NCBI GenBank assembly: GCA_947259405.1
Contig: CAMYLY010000002.1
Span: 1 to 64,000, forward strand
Source: an uncultured Gemmatimonadales bacterium
GTDB lineage: Bacteria > Gemmatimonadota > Gemmatimonadetes > Gemmatimonadales > GWC2-71-9
Reading direction: 5' to 3'
DNA length: 64,000 nucleotides
Made by a program: the position numbers and the translations under genes. Of this stretch, positions 51,398-60,296 are shown piece by piece. Numbering within the stretch: the first letter of the stretch is position 1; every line of letters starts with the position of its first letter. The notes under the pieces are model-generated. The model was given only the letters and a program-made list of their open reading frames with translations, made no database searches and had not been told where the DNA came from.

Positions 51398-53643
51398 CTC
51401 CTCGGTCGCAGGACCAGGAGATCCGCCGTGTTGGCCTCGACCGCCTCACGGGTGAACAGGAGCGGGAAATACTGGCCGCTCGCCCACATCTCTACGAGAT
51501 CGTCGTAGTGCGGATTCCCTGGCTGCCCGCTCTGGCCCGGGACGCTGGTGGCAACCGAATTGTCCCAGTTTGCGAGATCAATAATCTCACGAAACGACGC
51601 GCCGGATTGTCCCGTCAGGTTCACGGTGGTTCCATCGCCCGGCCGCGGAACGGGCGGAATGTCGTACGCCGGGGTGACCGCATGGGGAAACCGAGTTGCG
51701 CGAAGCCGATCGTATCGCCATCGGGACCAATCCGTGCCCTGCGTGGCTTCCAAGTGGCTCACCGCTGCCGTCAAGGCGGCTTCGGATACGCGCTGTCGTT
51801 CGCCCAAGGATGTGCCGTCATCGAGGGCCCGCGCATCGACCGTGTCACGCCACGCTCGGTACAGGGCCGCGTCAGCGCTTTCGGCTGCGAGCCACCCATC
51901 CCAGGCCACGAGTCGTTCCCGTGCTCGTTCCGTTTTCGAATCGGTCGCAACCCAACCGTCGAGCACCTTCACTGCCCGCCGTGCCGCGTTCGAATAGACA
52001 TCGTGCTGCAGCCGTTTGAAATCCTCGACCGAAAAGCCGCCACTGTCGGACAGGACGTCGTCCAACCGAAGGTAGCGGACGGGAGACGACCAATTGTAAC
52101 CGAGCGGAGGATCGTACCCTGCGGGCATGATGTTGTGATTCGCGGTCGTGATGTACCGGCGAGATGGATTGAATTCGCGGGGAAGTTCACGCATCGGCCG
52201 GAATCCGCGCCATCCGAACCCACCATTGCCTGGCACCGGCATCCGCCCCACCCACCCACAGCACCGGATGGGGGTCAGGCCCGCAGCCTGCCATCCGATG
52301 TTCCCCGCCGTGTCCGCATAGATCATGTTTTCCGACGGGACCAGCCAATGGTCCATGGCGTCCAGGAATTCATCCCAACTGGTCGCCTGATCCACGCGTA
52401 GCGACCCTAGGTAGCCGGCCGTTCCCGGTTCGGCCAGCACCGAGCGAAACGCGTACGCCCGGTGGTGAACGGTGTCTTCGTAGATGATCGGTCCGTGTCG
52501 GCTGAACTTCAGCTCGACCACGTGTGGGGCTTCATCTTTGACGAAGATCGTATCGATCTCGATTTGTAAGGGAACCCATTCGCCCTCCCAGCGCACTTCG
52601 TTCGCGTTGGCCGGGTTCACCTCTTCCACAAACACGTCCTGCTGGTCGATCCCGACGATGGTCAATCCCCATGCGATGTGCTCGTTGTGCCCGATCGCCA
52701 CCCCCGGAAGCGCAGGTTCGCCCGCTCCAATAACATTCCAACCTGGACCATTCAGATGGACGAGGTACCGGAGCGACGGATTGGACAAGTACCGATGCGG
52801 ATCGTTCGCCAACAGCGGTTTGCCCGTAACCGACATCGAACCGTCGATCACCCAGTTGTTCGACCCCCGGGGGAAACTCTCCTCACCGTCGTTCCACTCA
52901 GCGTACCGCCCCGTGACGGGGATGCGCGGGACCGGGCGATAGCCTTCGGTCAAGATCGCCCGAACGTCGGGGGGAACGGCGTCGACGTCGAGACCTTCCG
53001 GCACGGCAAGCTGCTGAAAGGGGTCCGGGCGGTCCCGCCGGTTGGCTTCCAGTACGCCCACGGTCGCGACGTTGCGTGCAAGTGACAATTCCCCACGCGC
53101 ATTCTGGGTCATCGGCAGGCCTGCCATACGCATGATCGGGACCTCCGGGGCCCATGGCTCGGGCATAATGCCCGTGAGTTTGAACTCTACGGGCGGATTG
53201 TCTCTCGTCTCTTCGATAAATGCGTTGACTCCACGCACGAATGACGTGATGATCGCCTTGGCGTTCGGGTGGTAGCTCGTCCACTCGGCGTTCATATCAC
53301 CCCGGTACTTGAGCAGGCGCGCCAAGCGATCACGTTCCACGGTCTCCCCGCCGACGATCTCGGAGAGCCGTCCCTCACCCACTCGCCGCCACACTTCCAA
53401 CTGCCAAAGGCGATCCTGCGCAGCGACGAACCCCTGTGCGAAGAACAGATCTTCTTCGGTCTCGGCGTAGATGTGAGCGATTCCCCACGGGTCGCGCCGG
53501 ATCTCCACCGGACGCTGCAGGCCCTCAACGACGATCTCACCGTTGATTTGAGCTAGCGACGATACCGCGAGCTGGTCGAAGTCGCGCGGTCCGCAGCCCA
53601 GCATGACCACGAGCGCGAACGCGATTGTGAGCGCCTGGCGCAT
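51394..53643 (-). CDS. Penicillin-acylase-family (Ntn) hydrolase
   Basis: A 749-residue precursor of the S45 penicillin amidase family. The ATG at 53643 follows AAGGA at 6 bases and gives a lipoprotein signal (VVMLGC). The autocatalytic nucleophile Ser is in FPRGSNNWVIDG; the alpha chain is before it and the beta chain after. Other conserved parts are IYADTAGNIGWQAAG and NWDNS near the end. Physiological substrates are probably acyl amino acids, acyl-homoserine lactones or oligopeptides. The longer frame to 53769 overlaps the divergent symporter start and is rejected. Confidence 0.93.
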   Translation of the reverse strand: MRQALTIAFALVVMLGCGPRDFDQLAVSSLAQINGEIVVEGLQRPVEIRRDPWGIAHIYAETEEDLFFAQGFVAAQDRLWQLEVWRRVGEGRLSEIVGGETVERDRLARLLKYRGDMNAEWTSYHPNAKAIITSFVRGVNAFIEETRDNPPVEFKLTGIMPEPWAPEVPIMRMAGLPMTQNARGELSLARNVATVGVLEANRRDRPDPFQQLAVPEGLDVDAVPPDVRAILTEGYRPVPRIPVTGRYAEWNDGEESFPRGSNNWVIDGSMSVTGKPLLANDPHRYLSNPSLRYLVHLNGPGWNVIGAGEPALPGVAIGHNEHIAWGLTIVGIDQQDVFVEEVNPANANEVRWEGEWVPLQIEIDTIFVKDEAPHVVELKFSRHGPIIYEDTVHHRAYAFRSVLAEPGTAGYLGSLRVDQATSWDEFLDAMDHWLVPSENMIYADTAGNIGWQAAGLTPIRCCGWVGRMPVPGNGGFGWRGFRPMRELPREFNPSRRYITTANHNIMPAGYDPPLGYNWSSPVRYLRLDDVLSDSGGFSVEDFKRLQHDVYSNAARRAVKVLDGWVATDSKTERARERLVAWDGWLAAESADAALYRAWRDTVDARALDDGTSLGERQRVSEAALTAAVSHLEATQGTDWSRWRYDRLRATRFPHAVTPAYDIPPVPRPGDGTTVNLTGQSGASFREIIDLANWDNSVATSVPGQSGQPGNPHYDDLVEMWASGQYFPLLFTREAVEANTADLLVLRPRS

Positions 53644-53763
53644 GGTACGTCCTTGTCGAGGCATAGAACGCGAACGTACCGCACGCCGTCCACCCGTCAA
53701 GGACGCTGGCGCCGCGTGGGTCGTCCCTGTATTCTTTCCGCGCCACTCACCACTTGAGTTTCC

Positions 53764-55533
53764 ATGCAACTGAACCTGAGCGACTGGCTCGTCGTCGCCA
53801 TCTACGGCGTCACTGTCATCGTCATTGGAATGCTGTTCGCGCGTCGGGCCGGATCAGACACCCAGGAATACTTTCTGTCAGGTCGACAGCTCCCGTGGTG
53901 GCTGATCGGGACCTCGATGGTGGCCACGACGTTTTCCACGGACACCCCCAACTTGGTCGCCGACCTCGTACGGACGGGCGGGGTCAGCCAGAACTGGATG
54001 TGGTGGGCTTTTCTCATCACCGGCATGTGCACGGTCTTCTTCTACGCGAAATTGTGGCGTCGCTCAGGCGTGTTCACCGACATCGGTTTTTACGAACTCC
54101 GATACTCCGGAAAGCCAGCCGCCTTCCTCCGCGGGTTTCGTGCGCTGTATCTCGGGGTGTTCTTCAATGTGTTCATCATGGCGACCGTCACGCTTGCCGC
54201 CATGAAGATCGCTGGCGTGCTCCTTGGCGTGGACGAGCGGACGACGGTGCTCGTGGCCGGGACGCTCACGGTCCTGTATTCTGCCACCGCCGGCTTGTGG
54301 GGCGTGGTCATCACCGACCTGTTGCTCTTCGCGGTGGCGATGATCGGCTCCATCGCGGCCGCCTATTACGCTCTGTCCCATCCCGCAGTGGGGGGGCTCG
54401 CGAATCTCGTGAGCAACCCTGCCGTAACCGACAAGCTCGCCTTACTCCCCGATTTTTCCGACTGGGGAACGGCCGCCGCGGTGTTCATCATCCCTGTGAC
54501 GGTGCAGTGGTGGAGTATCTGGTACCCCGGCGCGGAACCCGGAGGAGGCGGGTATGTGGCGCAACGGATGCTTGCCGCCCGCAACGAGCGGGAATCGATG
54601 CGCGCGACCTTGTGGTTCAATATCGCCCACTACGCATTACGACCGTGGCCATGGATCATTGTTGCGCTCTGTTCACTGATCGTCTATCCCGACCTCGCGG
54701 CGCTCGCGGAGCAGTTTCCCCAGGTCGATTCGTCCATCGTCCGCAACGATCTTGCGTACCCCGCCATGTTGATATTCCTCCCGCACGGGTTGCTCGGCCT
54801 GGTCGTGGCGTCGCTGGCCGCTGCGTACATGTCGACAATCAGTACACACCTGAACTGGGGTGCCTCCTATGTCGTGAACGACTTCTACCGACGCTTTGTT
54901 CGCCCAGACGACGAGGAACGTCACTACGTCTTCGTTGCCCGCGTCTCCACCGTCACGTTGATCGTGCTCTCGTCTATCGTGGCCTTCTGGCTCGAGAACG
55001 CGCTCCAGGCCTTTCAGATCTTGCTGCAAATCGGCGCGGGCACCGGACTGATCTTCCTCCTCCGGTGGTTCTGGTGGCGCATTAACGCGTGGAGTGAGTT
55101 GTCGGCGATGATCATCTCGTTCGTGGTCGCCCTCTACTTCCAGTTTTGGCACGAAGCGCTTGGCTTCACGGCGCTCAACGCGTCGGCGCAGCTGGTCATT
55201 GGTGTCGCAATCACAACGGTCGTGTGGGTGTCGGTGACGTTAGTGACGCCACCCGCCGACACCAGCACCCTGCAATCCTTCTACGATCGCATCAGGCCGT
55301 TCGAGATAGGCTGGCGGAAAGCGGTGCGTGTGGATGAGGACGCCCGCGCCAGTTCTGAGATTGCACCGGCACTTCTCAGTTGGTTCCTGGGCTGTCTGGT
55401 CGTGTACACCGCGCTCTTCGGCACCGGATACATTCTCTACGGCGACAGGTTGGCGGGTTTGATGTTACTAGCGGTCACGACGTTGGCGGGATTTGCGCTC
55501 TTCAAGACACTTCCGCGTATCACGTTTGAATAA
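53764..55533 (+). CDS. Sodium:solute symporter (SSS family)
   Basis: A 589-residue inner-membrane transporter with about 13-15 helices. It begins with DWLVVAIYGVTVIVIGMLFA and the family hallmark EYFLSGRQLPWWLIGTSMVATTFSTDTPN, and ends in an unusually long tail with two further helices. Such proteins import sugars, amino acids or other solutes with Na+. It is convergent with galK (stops 3 bases apart), so a sugar substrate is possible, but the strands differ and this is inference. Confidence 0.93.
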   Translation: MQLNLSDWLVVAIYGVTVIVIGMLFARRAGSDTQEYFLSGRQLPWWLIGTSMVATTFSTDTPNLVADLVRTGGVSQNWMWWAFLITGMCTVFFYAKLWRRSGVFTDIGFYELRYSGKPAAFLRGFRALYLGVFFNVFIMATVTLAAMKIAGVLLGVDERTTVLVAGTLTVLYSATAGLWGVVITDLLLFAVAMIGSIAAAYYALSHPAVGGLANLVSNPAVTDKLALLPDFSDWGTAAAVFIIPVTVQWWSIWYPGAEPGGGGYVAQRMLAARNERESMRATLWFNIAHYALRPWPWIIVALCSLIVYPDLAALAEQFPQVDSSIVRNDLAYPAMLIFLPHGLLGLVVASLAAAYMSTISTHLNWGASYVVNDFYRRFVRPDDEERHYVFVARVSTVTLIVLSSIVAFWLENALQAFQILLQIGAGTGLIFLLRWFWWRINAWSELSAMIISFVVALYFQFWHEALGFTALNASAQLVIGVAITTVVWVSVTLVTPPADTSTLQSFYDRIRPFEIGWRKAVRVDEDARASSEIAPALLSWFLGCLVVYTALFGTGYILYGDRLAGLMLLAVTTLAGFALFKTLPRITFE

Positions 55534-55536
55534 TCG

Positions 55537-56763
55537 TTAGAGCCTTATCACGCGCGCACCCTCCGACGGCCTCACTTCGAACAGCACGTCGCCAAGCGAA
55601 TCGGTGGGCCGGCGAGGCTCGTAGAAGTTCTTCGTGAGCGCCTCCATGACGTGCGGCGCCCGATTGGAACTGCACACGGCGATGCCGCATCCACCAAGGC
55701 CGGCGCCCGTGAGGCGCGCGCCCGCCGCCCCCGCGCCCGTCGCTGTCTCCACGAGTTCATCGAGTGCTGGAGTACTAACATCGTAGTCGTCGCGCAGGCT
55801 ACGATGGGAGTCGCATAGGAGCGGACCGAACGCGGAGAGATTCTGGCGCCGGATAGCCTCGAGAGCGTCTAGCACGCGGTCCGTTTCCGTGACCACGTGC
55901 CGTGCCCGTCGAAACAACATCGGAGGAAGATGTCGTTCCGCACCGGCCAGCACTTCCTCTGGACCCAGATGATCGATCATCCCGCGAAACCCATCGACCG
56001 TCCCCCTGACGGCAAAGAAGTCGACCAAGCGATCGAAGATCTCACGACATTCGTCCGTCCTGGTGTTGTACACCGCCCGTGCCGAGGCGGACTTGGACGC
56101 GGACTCCATGCTGTGCGCCACAATAAAGCACCATTGCTCTGGTACCGGCACGAGCTCGAGACGCAGCGGGGCGAAAGACACGCAGACAGCCGTGCCTTCC
56201 CTCCCGGAGAGAATGACCGACTGATCCATGCCCCCTCCACGTACCCCGACGTATCGCTCACCATCCGCGAGAGCTTCGATGAGTTGGAACGGGCTGGCCT
56301 GATGATCTTCTTCCGACAGCAAGGCAAGGGCGGTGGCCACGAGCAACGACGAGGAAGAACTGAGCCCGGCAGCAATGGGGAGCGTCGAGTACACTAAGCC
56401 GTCGAAGCCCAACTGGGCGTCAAAACGTTCGCACGCCGTTTGCGCCGCTGCCTTGACGTAGTTGCCCCAATCACCTTGCGGGTAGGGTTCGATCTCCGGT
56501 GCGATCGCAAATGCGCGTGGCGAGAAGCGGGGGTCGGTCGTACAGATGTTGATCGTGTGATCTGCCCGTGGCGTGAAGACCAAGAACGTGCCGCGCTGGA
56601 TTGCCATGGGAAGGACTGGCAGGTGGTTATAGTCGATGTGTTCCCCGATGAGGTTGATGCGGCCGGGCGACCAGACAACTTCCAGGTTCCTCGATACTCC
56701 GTAGGCCTCGTGAAACTGATGCACCAGCTCCCCGAGCAGCGGCTCCGATAAGACGCTACTCAT
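55537..56763 (-). CDS. galK: Galactokinase
   Basis: A 408-residue GHMP-superfamily kinase that phosphorylates galactose at C1 with ATP in the Leloir pathway. Signature WSPGRINLIGEHIDYN, ATP loop LPIAAGLSSSSSLLVA, and the C-terminal GARLTGAGLGGCGIA motif are all present, as is a VRGGGMDQ catalytic-type region. The length is normal. It lies 9 bases after the phosphodiesterase stop region on the same strand, downstream of a GH109-like gene, hinting at a galacto-sugar salvage function. Confidence 0.93.
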   Translation of the reverse strand: MSSVLSEPLLGELVHQFHEAYGVSRNLEVVWSPGRINLIGEHIDYNHLPVLPMAIQRGTFLVFTPRADHTINICTTDPRFSPRAFAIAPEIEPYPQGDWGNYVKAAAQTACERFDAQLGFDGLVYSTLPIAAGLSSSSSLLVATALALLSEEDHQASPFQLIEALADGERYVGVRGGGMDQSVILSGREGTAVCVSFAPLRLELVPVPEQWCFIVAHSMESASKSASARAVYNTRTDECREIFDRLVDFFAVRGTVDGFRGMIDHLGPEEVLAGAERHLPPMLFRRARHVVTETDRVLDALEAIRRQNLSAFGPLLCDSHRSLRDDYDVSTPALDELVETATGAGAAGARLTGAGLGGCGIAVCSSNRAPHVMEALTKNFYEPRRPTDSLGDVLFEVRPSEGARVIRL

Positions 56764-56772
56764 CGGTCAGCC

Positions 56773-57696
56773 TTATCGCTGGGGAAGTGCAACTGACTTT
56801 CCATCGAGTTGCCACGCCGCGGCGATCTCGATCCCGAGGTGGGCTAATGCCGTAACGGCTACGTCGAGCACACTGGCCTCACCAACCGGAATAGGCTCCT
56901 GTGCAACATCACCACTCGCGAGGAAGAAGACGGTACGCTCGAGCTCCGATTCGCCTCCGTGCCCGCCGTCATCTCGCCGACCATGGTCCGTGCTCATGAG
57001 AATGAGCCAATCTTCTTGCCCATACGACGGCCGTGCGTGGAGAGCGGTGACGATCGCCCCCACGAGCGAATCGGCGACCTCGATGGATGCGAGGTACTCG
57101 GGGGACAGTGAGCCCATATCATGGCCGACGACATCAACGTTCCCGAGATATACGAACATGGCATCGGGGTCCTCTTCTTGCAGCACTCTCGCTGCTTCCC
57201 AAGCTGAGAACGAATCGGCGACGGGGTACCCCAACTGATCTCCGTCCACCATCACGCGCAGGTCGATGGCGTCGCTGAAGAGTGGACCACCTGATGCGTC
57301 ACTCCCGAGTGGCGGCCAGTCCACGATGGCTACGGTCTCGAAGGACGGATCAATCATCTCGACACGCGTCAGAAAATCTGGATATGCATCGTAGGCATTG
57401 CCGCTGAAGTCGTTGGAATGCACGCCGTGTTTGTCTGGGACTGCCCCGATGGCCATGCTCGACCAATTCGGACCTGAGACGGTCGGGAGGACATTGCGCG
57501 CCGCGGCGGTAAACACGCCCGTGGCTATGAGCGAATCGATCGTTGGCGTATTGGCCTCCGCGAGCACGTCGACCCGCACCCCGTCGATCCCGATCACTAG
57601 GACCTTCTTCGCGGCGGAGGAGGGTGAGCAGGCGCCAAGCAGCGAGAAAGCGGCCACCGACGCCAAAATCCGTCCGCTTGGGTTCGCCATCAACAT
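56773..57696 (-). CDS. Lipoprotein type I phosphodiesterase/alkaline-phosphatase-fold enzyme
   Basis: A 307-residue enzyme. The start at 57696 (GGGGAG upstream) yields a lipoprotein signal with lipobox LGAC and does not overlap the next gene. Metal and active-site motifs: IGIDGVR (Asp), SGPNWSSM (Thr/Ser nucleophile site), NVDVVGHDMG and STDHGRRDDGGHGG. It belongs to the nucleotide pyrophosphatase/phosphodiesterase branch. The substrate (nucleotide sugar, phospho-lipid or nucleotide) is unknown. Confidence 0.88.
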   Translation of the reverse strand: MLMANPSGRILASVAAFSLLGACSPSSAAKKVLVIGIDGVRVDVLAEANTPTIDSLIATGVFTAAARNVLPTVSGPNWSSMAIGAVPDKHGVHSNDFSGNAYDAYPDFLTRVEMIDPSFETVAIVDWPPLGSDASGGPLFSDAIDLRVMVDGDQLGYPVADSFSAWEAARVLQEEDPDAMFVYLGNVDVVGHDMGSLSPEYLASIEVADSLVGAIVTALHARPSYGQEDWLILMSTDHGRRDDGGHGGESELERTVFFLASGDVAQEPIPVGEASVLDVAVTALAHLGIEIAAAWQLDGKSVALPQR

Positions 57697-57727
57697 CGCA
57701 TGGTCACTCCCCGTCCTGGGTCTCGTA

Positions 57728-59062
57728 CTAGAACTCGTCAGACAGCCCGAAGTCTCGGGCATTCGTGGCCCATTTGCCAGCCGTGAAGTCCGGAAATACG
57801 ACCGGATGGTTCCCTAATGCGATCGATTGCTCGGATAACGCGCTAACTGCGCTCCAGGTTGCCGACTGGTAAACGTCGATGGGCGGCGGCACCCGTCGCT
57901 TGACCGATTCGACGAACGCGTGCAGCACGAAGAAGTCCATACCGCCGTGCCCGGCACCTTCCGCATCGCTGGTGTAACGCTTCCACAGCGCGTGGTCGAA
58001 TTCGTCCTGGTATGGGCGCGCTTCCTCCCACCGGTGAGGTCGCGCGCTTCGCTCTTCAAAGTAGACCGATCGAAGATCATCCATCCAGATGCCCTTGGTC
58101 CCCTGGACTCGAAAGTTGAGGGAATACGGTCTGGGCAGATTGGTGTCGTGCATAATCACAACCGTTTCCCCTCGTGCACATGACAGCACGGTGGTCACGA
58201 CATCACCGAGCTTGAACTCAACGTTCGCATTGGGATGATCGGCACCACCGTGTTCGACTATGTGCTGGTGTAGCCCGCGAGCCTTCGAGGCCGTCGACGT
58301 GAGAGTCACGAATCGGTTCCCGCGATTGATATCGAGGAAGTTCGACACTGGCCCGATACCATGCGTGGGATAGACGTCCCCGTTGCGCGTCACCGAGTGT
58401 TGCGTGCGCCAGCGGGCCGGCCCGCTGGCGTTGGGCCCGAACTCTACGCCCGGTCGGAACTTGAACCCGAACCGTAAATCGTGCTGATATCCGCACTGCG
58501 CGTGGATCAGTTCTCCAAAGAGTCCATCTCTGACCATGTTCAGCATTGCCATCACGTCACGACGATAGCAGACGTTTTCCATCATCATGCATGGCATGCT
58601 GGTTTCTTCCGACGTTTCGACAAGTTCCCAGCACTCCTCGAGGGTCACCGCCACCGGCACTTCCACGGCAACCCACTTACCGCTTCGCATGGCAGCCAGC
58701 GCCATGGGTGCATGCCACTCCCATGGCGTGGCGATCAACACCGCATCCAGGTCGTCGCGCTCGACGACACGGCGAAAGTCGTCCTCTTGCTGGTCATAGA
58801 CGCCGTAATCGGTCACGCCCGCCTCGTCCAATTGCTCGCGACCGCGAGCGATGGCTTCCGGATCGATATCGCAGATGGCTCGGACGTCGACATCGTCGCG
58901 CCGTAGCATCAGTCGGAGTGTCCCGGTCCCGCGATCGCCAATCCCAATGAGGCCCATCCGTACGCGCCGGTCGTCCTGACGACGCCGGACATACGGGAAT
59001 CCGGCGACTGCTGCTGCCACGCCTGTCGATGACTGCACAAAGGTTCGTCGGTCGAGTGTCAT
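57728..59062 (-). CDS. Gfo/Idh/MocA-type protein, GH109-like glycosidase
   Basis: A 444-residue protein with a Tat-type signal (RRTFVQSSTGVAAAVAG) from the ATG at 59062. NAD-binding MGLIGIGDRGTG, the EVPVAVTLEECWELV segment and YPTHGIGPVSNFLDINRG strongly resemble GH109, the NAD-dependent alpha-N-acetylgalactosaminidases that work by transient oxidation of the sugar. A plain dehydrogenase or oxidoreductase is the alternative. Same-strand phosphodiesterase and galK genes downstream fit sugar salvage. The proline-racemase-family gene ends 43 bases upstream. Confidence 0.85.
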   Translation of the reverse strand: MTLDRRTFVQSSTGVAAAVAGFPYVRRRQDDRRVRMGLIGIGDRGTGTLRLMLRRDDVDVRAICDIDPEAIARGREQLDEAGVTDYGVYDQQEDDFRRVVERDDLDAVLIATPWEWHAPMALAAMRSGKWVAVEVPVAVTLEECWELVETSEETSMPCMMMENVCYRRDVMAMLNMVRDGLFGELIHAQCGYQHDLRFGFKFRPGVEFGPNASGPARWRTQHSVTRNGDVYPTHGIGPVSNFLDINRGNRFVTLTSTASKARGLHQHIVEHGGADHPNANVEFKLGDVVTTVLSCARGETVVIMHDTNLPRPYSLNFRVQGTKGIWMDDLRSVYFEERSARPHRWEEARPYQDEFDHALWKRYTSDAEGAGHGGMDFFVLHAFVESVKRRVPPPIDVYQSATWSAVSALSEQSIALGNHPVVFPDFTAGKWATNARDFGLSDEF

Positions 59063-59105
59063 ATCGTTATCCGCTCGTCCTCGGTTGGAGTGCAACGAAA
59101 GTCCT

Positions 59106-60176
59106 TCAATGTCCCCACAGGTCGCCAATTCGATATCCCTCCGGAAACGGATCGCTGGAGTCTATCACATGCTCCGTCCGGCCCGTGATCCACGCGCGGC
59201 CGCTGAGCGACGAGCGGATGCCCTGAAACGGCCCAATCTCGATCTCGTCGGTGACGCGTCCCTCGAAGACGGTACCAAGAATGCCCTCGTGACGGAAAGA
59301 GTCGCCGACCGATAGTTCATGTCGCGCAAACATCGCGGCCATCTTCGCCGACGTGCCCGTTCCGCATGGAGAACGGTCGAGTGCACCAGACGCCGTCTCC
59401 GGGTGAGCGGGATCGATCGGTCCAGCCGATACTACCACGGCATTGCGGCGATCCGATTGACCATCGGTAGACGGCGCTGACAGCTGAGAAATGCTGACCC
59501 CCGATATCGCAGGGTTTTCAGGGTGTACTGATTCCAGCTGGTCAAACGCTGCGTGACGAAGCAGTTCACCGATCTTGACGATCTCACGTCCCTCTTCAGG
59601 CACAAGCTGGAGCCCGAACTGATCTGCATCGGCGATAACGTAGAACATCCCACCGTACGCCACGTCGACCGTCACCGGACCCAGCGTCGGCACGTCCACG
59701 GTCGCACCCAGATGGACGGGGAACGCCGGGACGTTGTCAAACGTCACCTTCGTGACCTTTCCGTCCGTCACCTCAGCTCGCACAGGGATCAATCCTGCAG
59801 GAGCCTCCAAGATGAGCTCCGTGAGGGGTTCCTGGGCCGCGACCATTCCCGTTTCGATGAGCACGGTCGCGACGCAAATGATGTTGGAACCTGACATAGG
59901 GGGATATTCGGTCTGCTCCATAATGACGAATCCGGCATCGGCGTCGGGGGACGTGGTAGGCAACACCACGTTACAGCAGAGAGCTGGGTACCCCCTCGGT
60001 TCTTGCAGCATCAGCAGTCGGAGGCCGTCGTGTTCTTCCAGGTGCTGCTTCTTCTCGAACATGGTCCGGCCCGGCACGTCCGACACCCCATCAACAATGA
60101 CCCGACCCGGTTCGCCGCACGCGTGCGCGTCGACCGCGCTGATCACGTCGTGCAATTGCATGCTGGGAATATTCAC
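59106..60176 (-). CDS. Proline racemase/hydroxyproline epimerase-family enzyme (Ser/Cys type)
   Basis: A 356-residue member (GTG start). The catalytic base positions are PPMSGSNI, where racemases and 4-hydroxyproline epimerases have Cys (here Ser), and SPCGTGTSAKMA, where Cys is intact. The pair Ser/Cys is known in a minor branch of the family that includes hydroxyproline epimerase or trans-3-hydroxyproline dehydratase activities; activity on plain proline is unlikely. Acts on hydroxyproline, probably as a carbon source. It is not in an obvious hydroxyproline operon here. Confidence 0.88.
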   Translation of the reverse strand: MNIPSMQLHDVISAVDAHACGEPGRVIVDGVSDVPGRTMFEKKQHLEEHDGLRLLMLQEPRGYPALCCNVVLPTTSPDADAGFVIMEQTEYPPMSGSNIICVATVLIETGMVAAQEPLTELILEAPAGLIPVRAEVTDGKVTKVTFDNVPAFPVHLGATVDVPTLGPVTVDVAYGGMFYVIADADQFGLQLVPEEGREIVKIGELLRHAAFDQLESVHPENPAISGVSISQLSAPSTDGQSDRRNAVVVSAGPIDPAHPETASGALDRSPCGTGTSAKMAAMFARHELSVGDSFRHEGILGTVFEGRVTDEIEIGPFQGIRSSLSGRAWITGRTEHVIDSSDPFPEGYRIGDLWGH

Positions 60177-60296
60177 GGCACCGGGACCCCGGGCCAGTCT
60201 AGCGCGGTGGCTCGGAGCGGTGGTTGTTGTGGAGAAGGAACTACGATCCGCGCCCAGATTGAGGTCGGCCTGCTGCGCGGAGGCGTGGCTGGCTAG

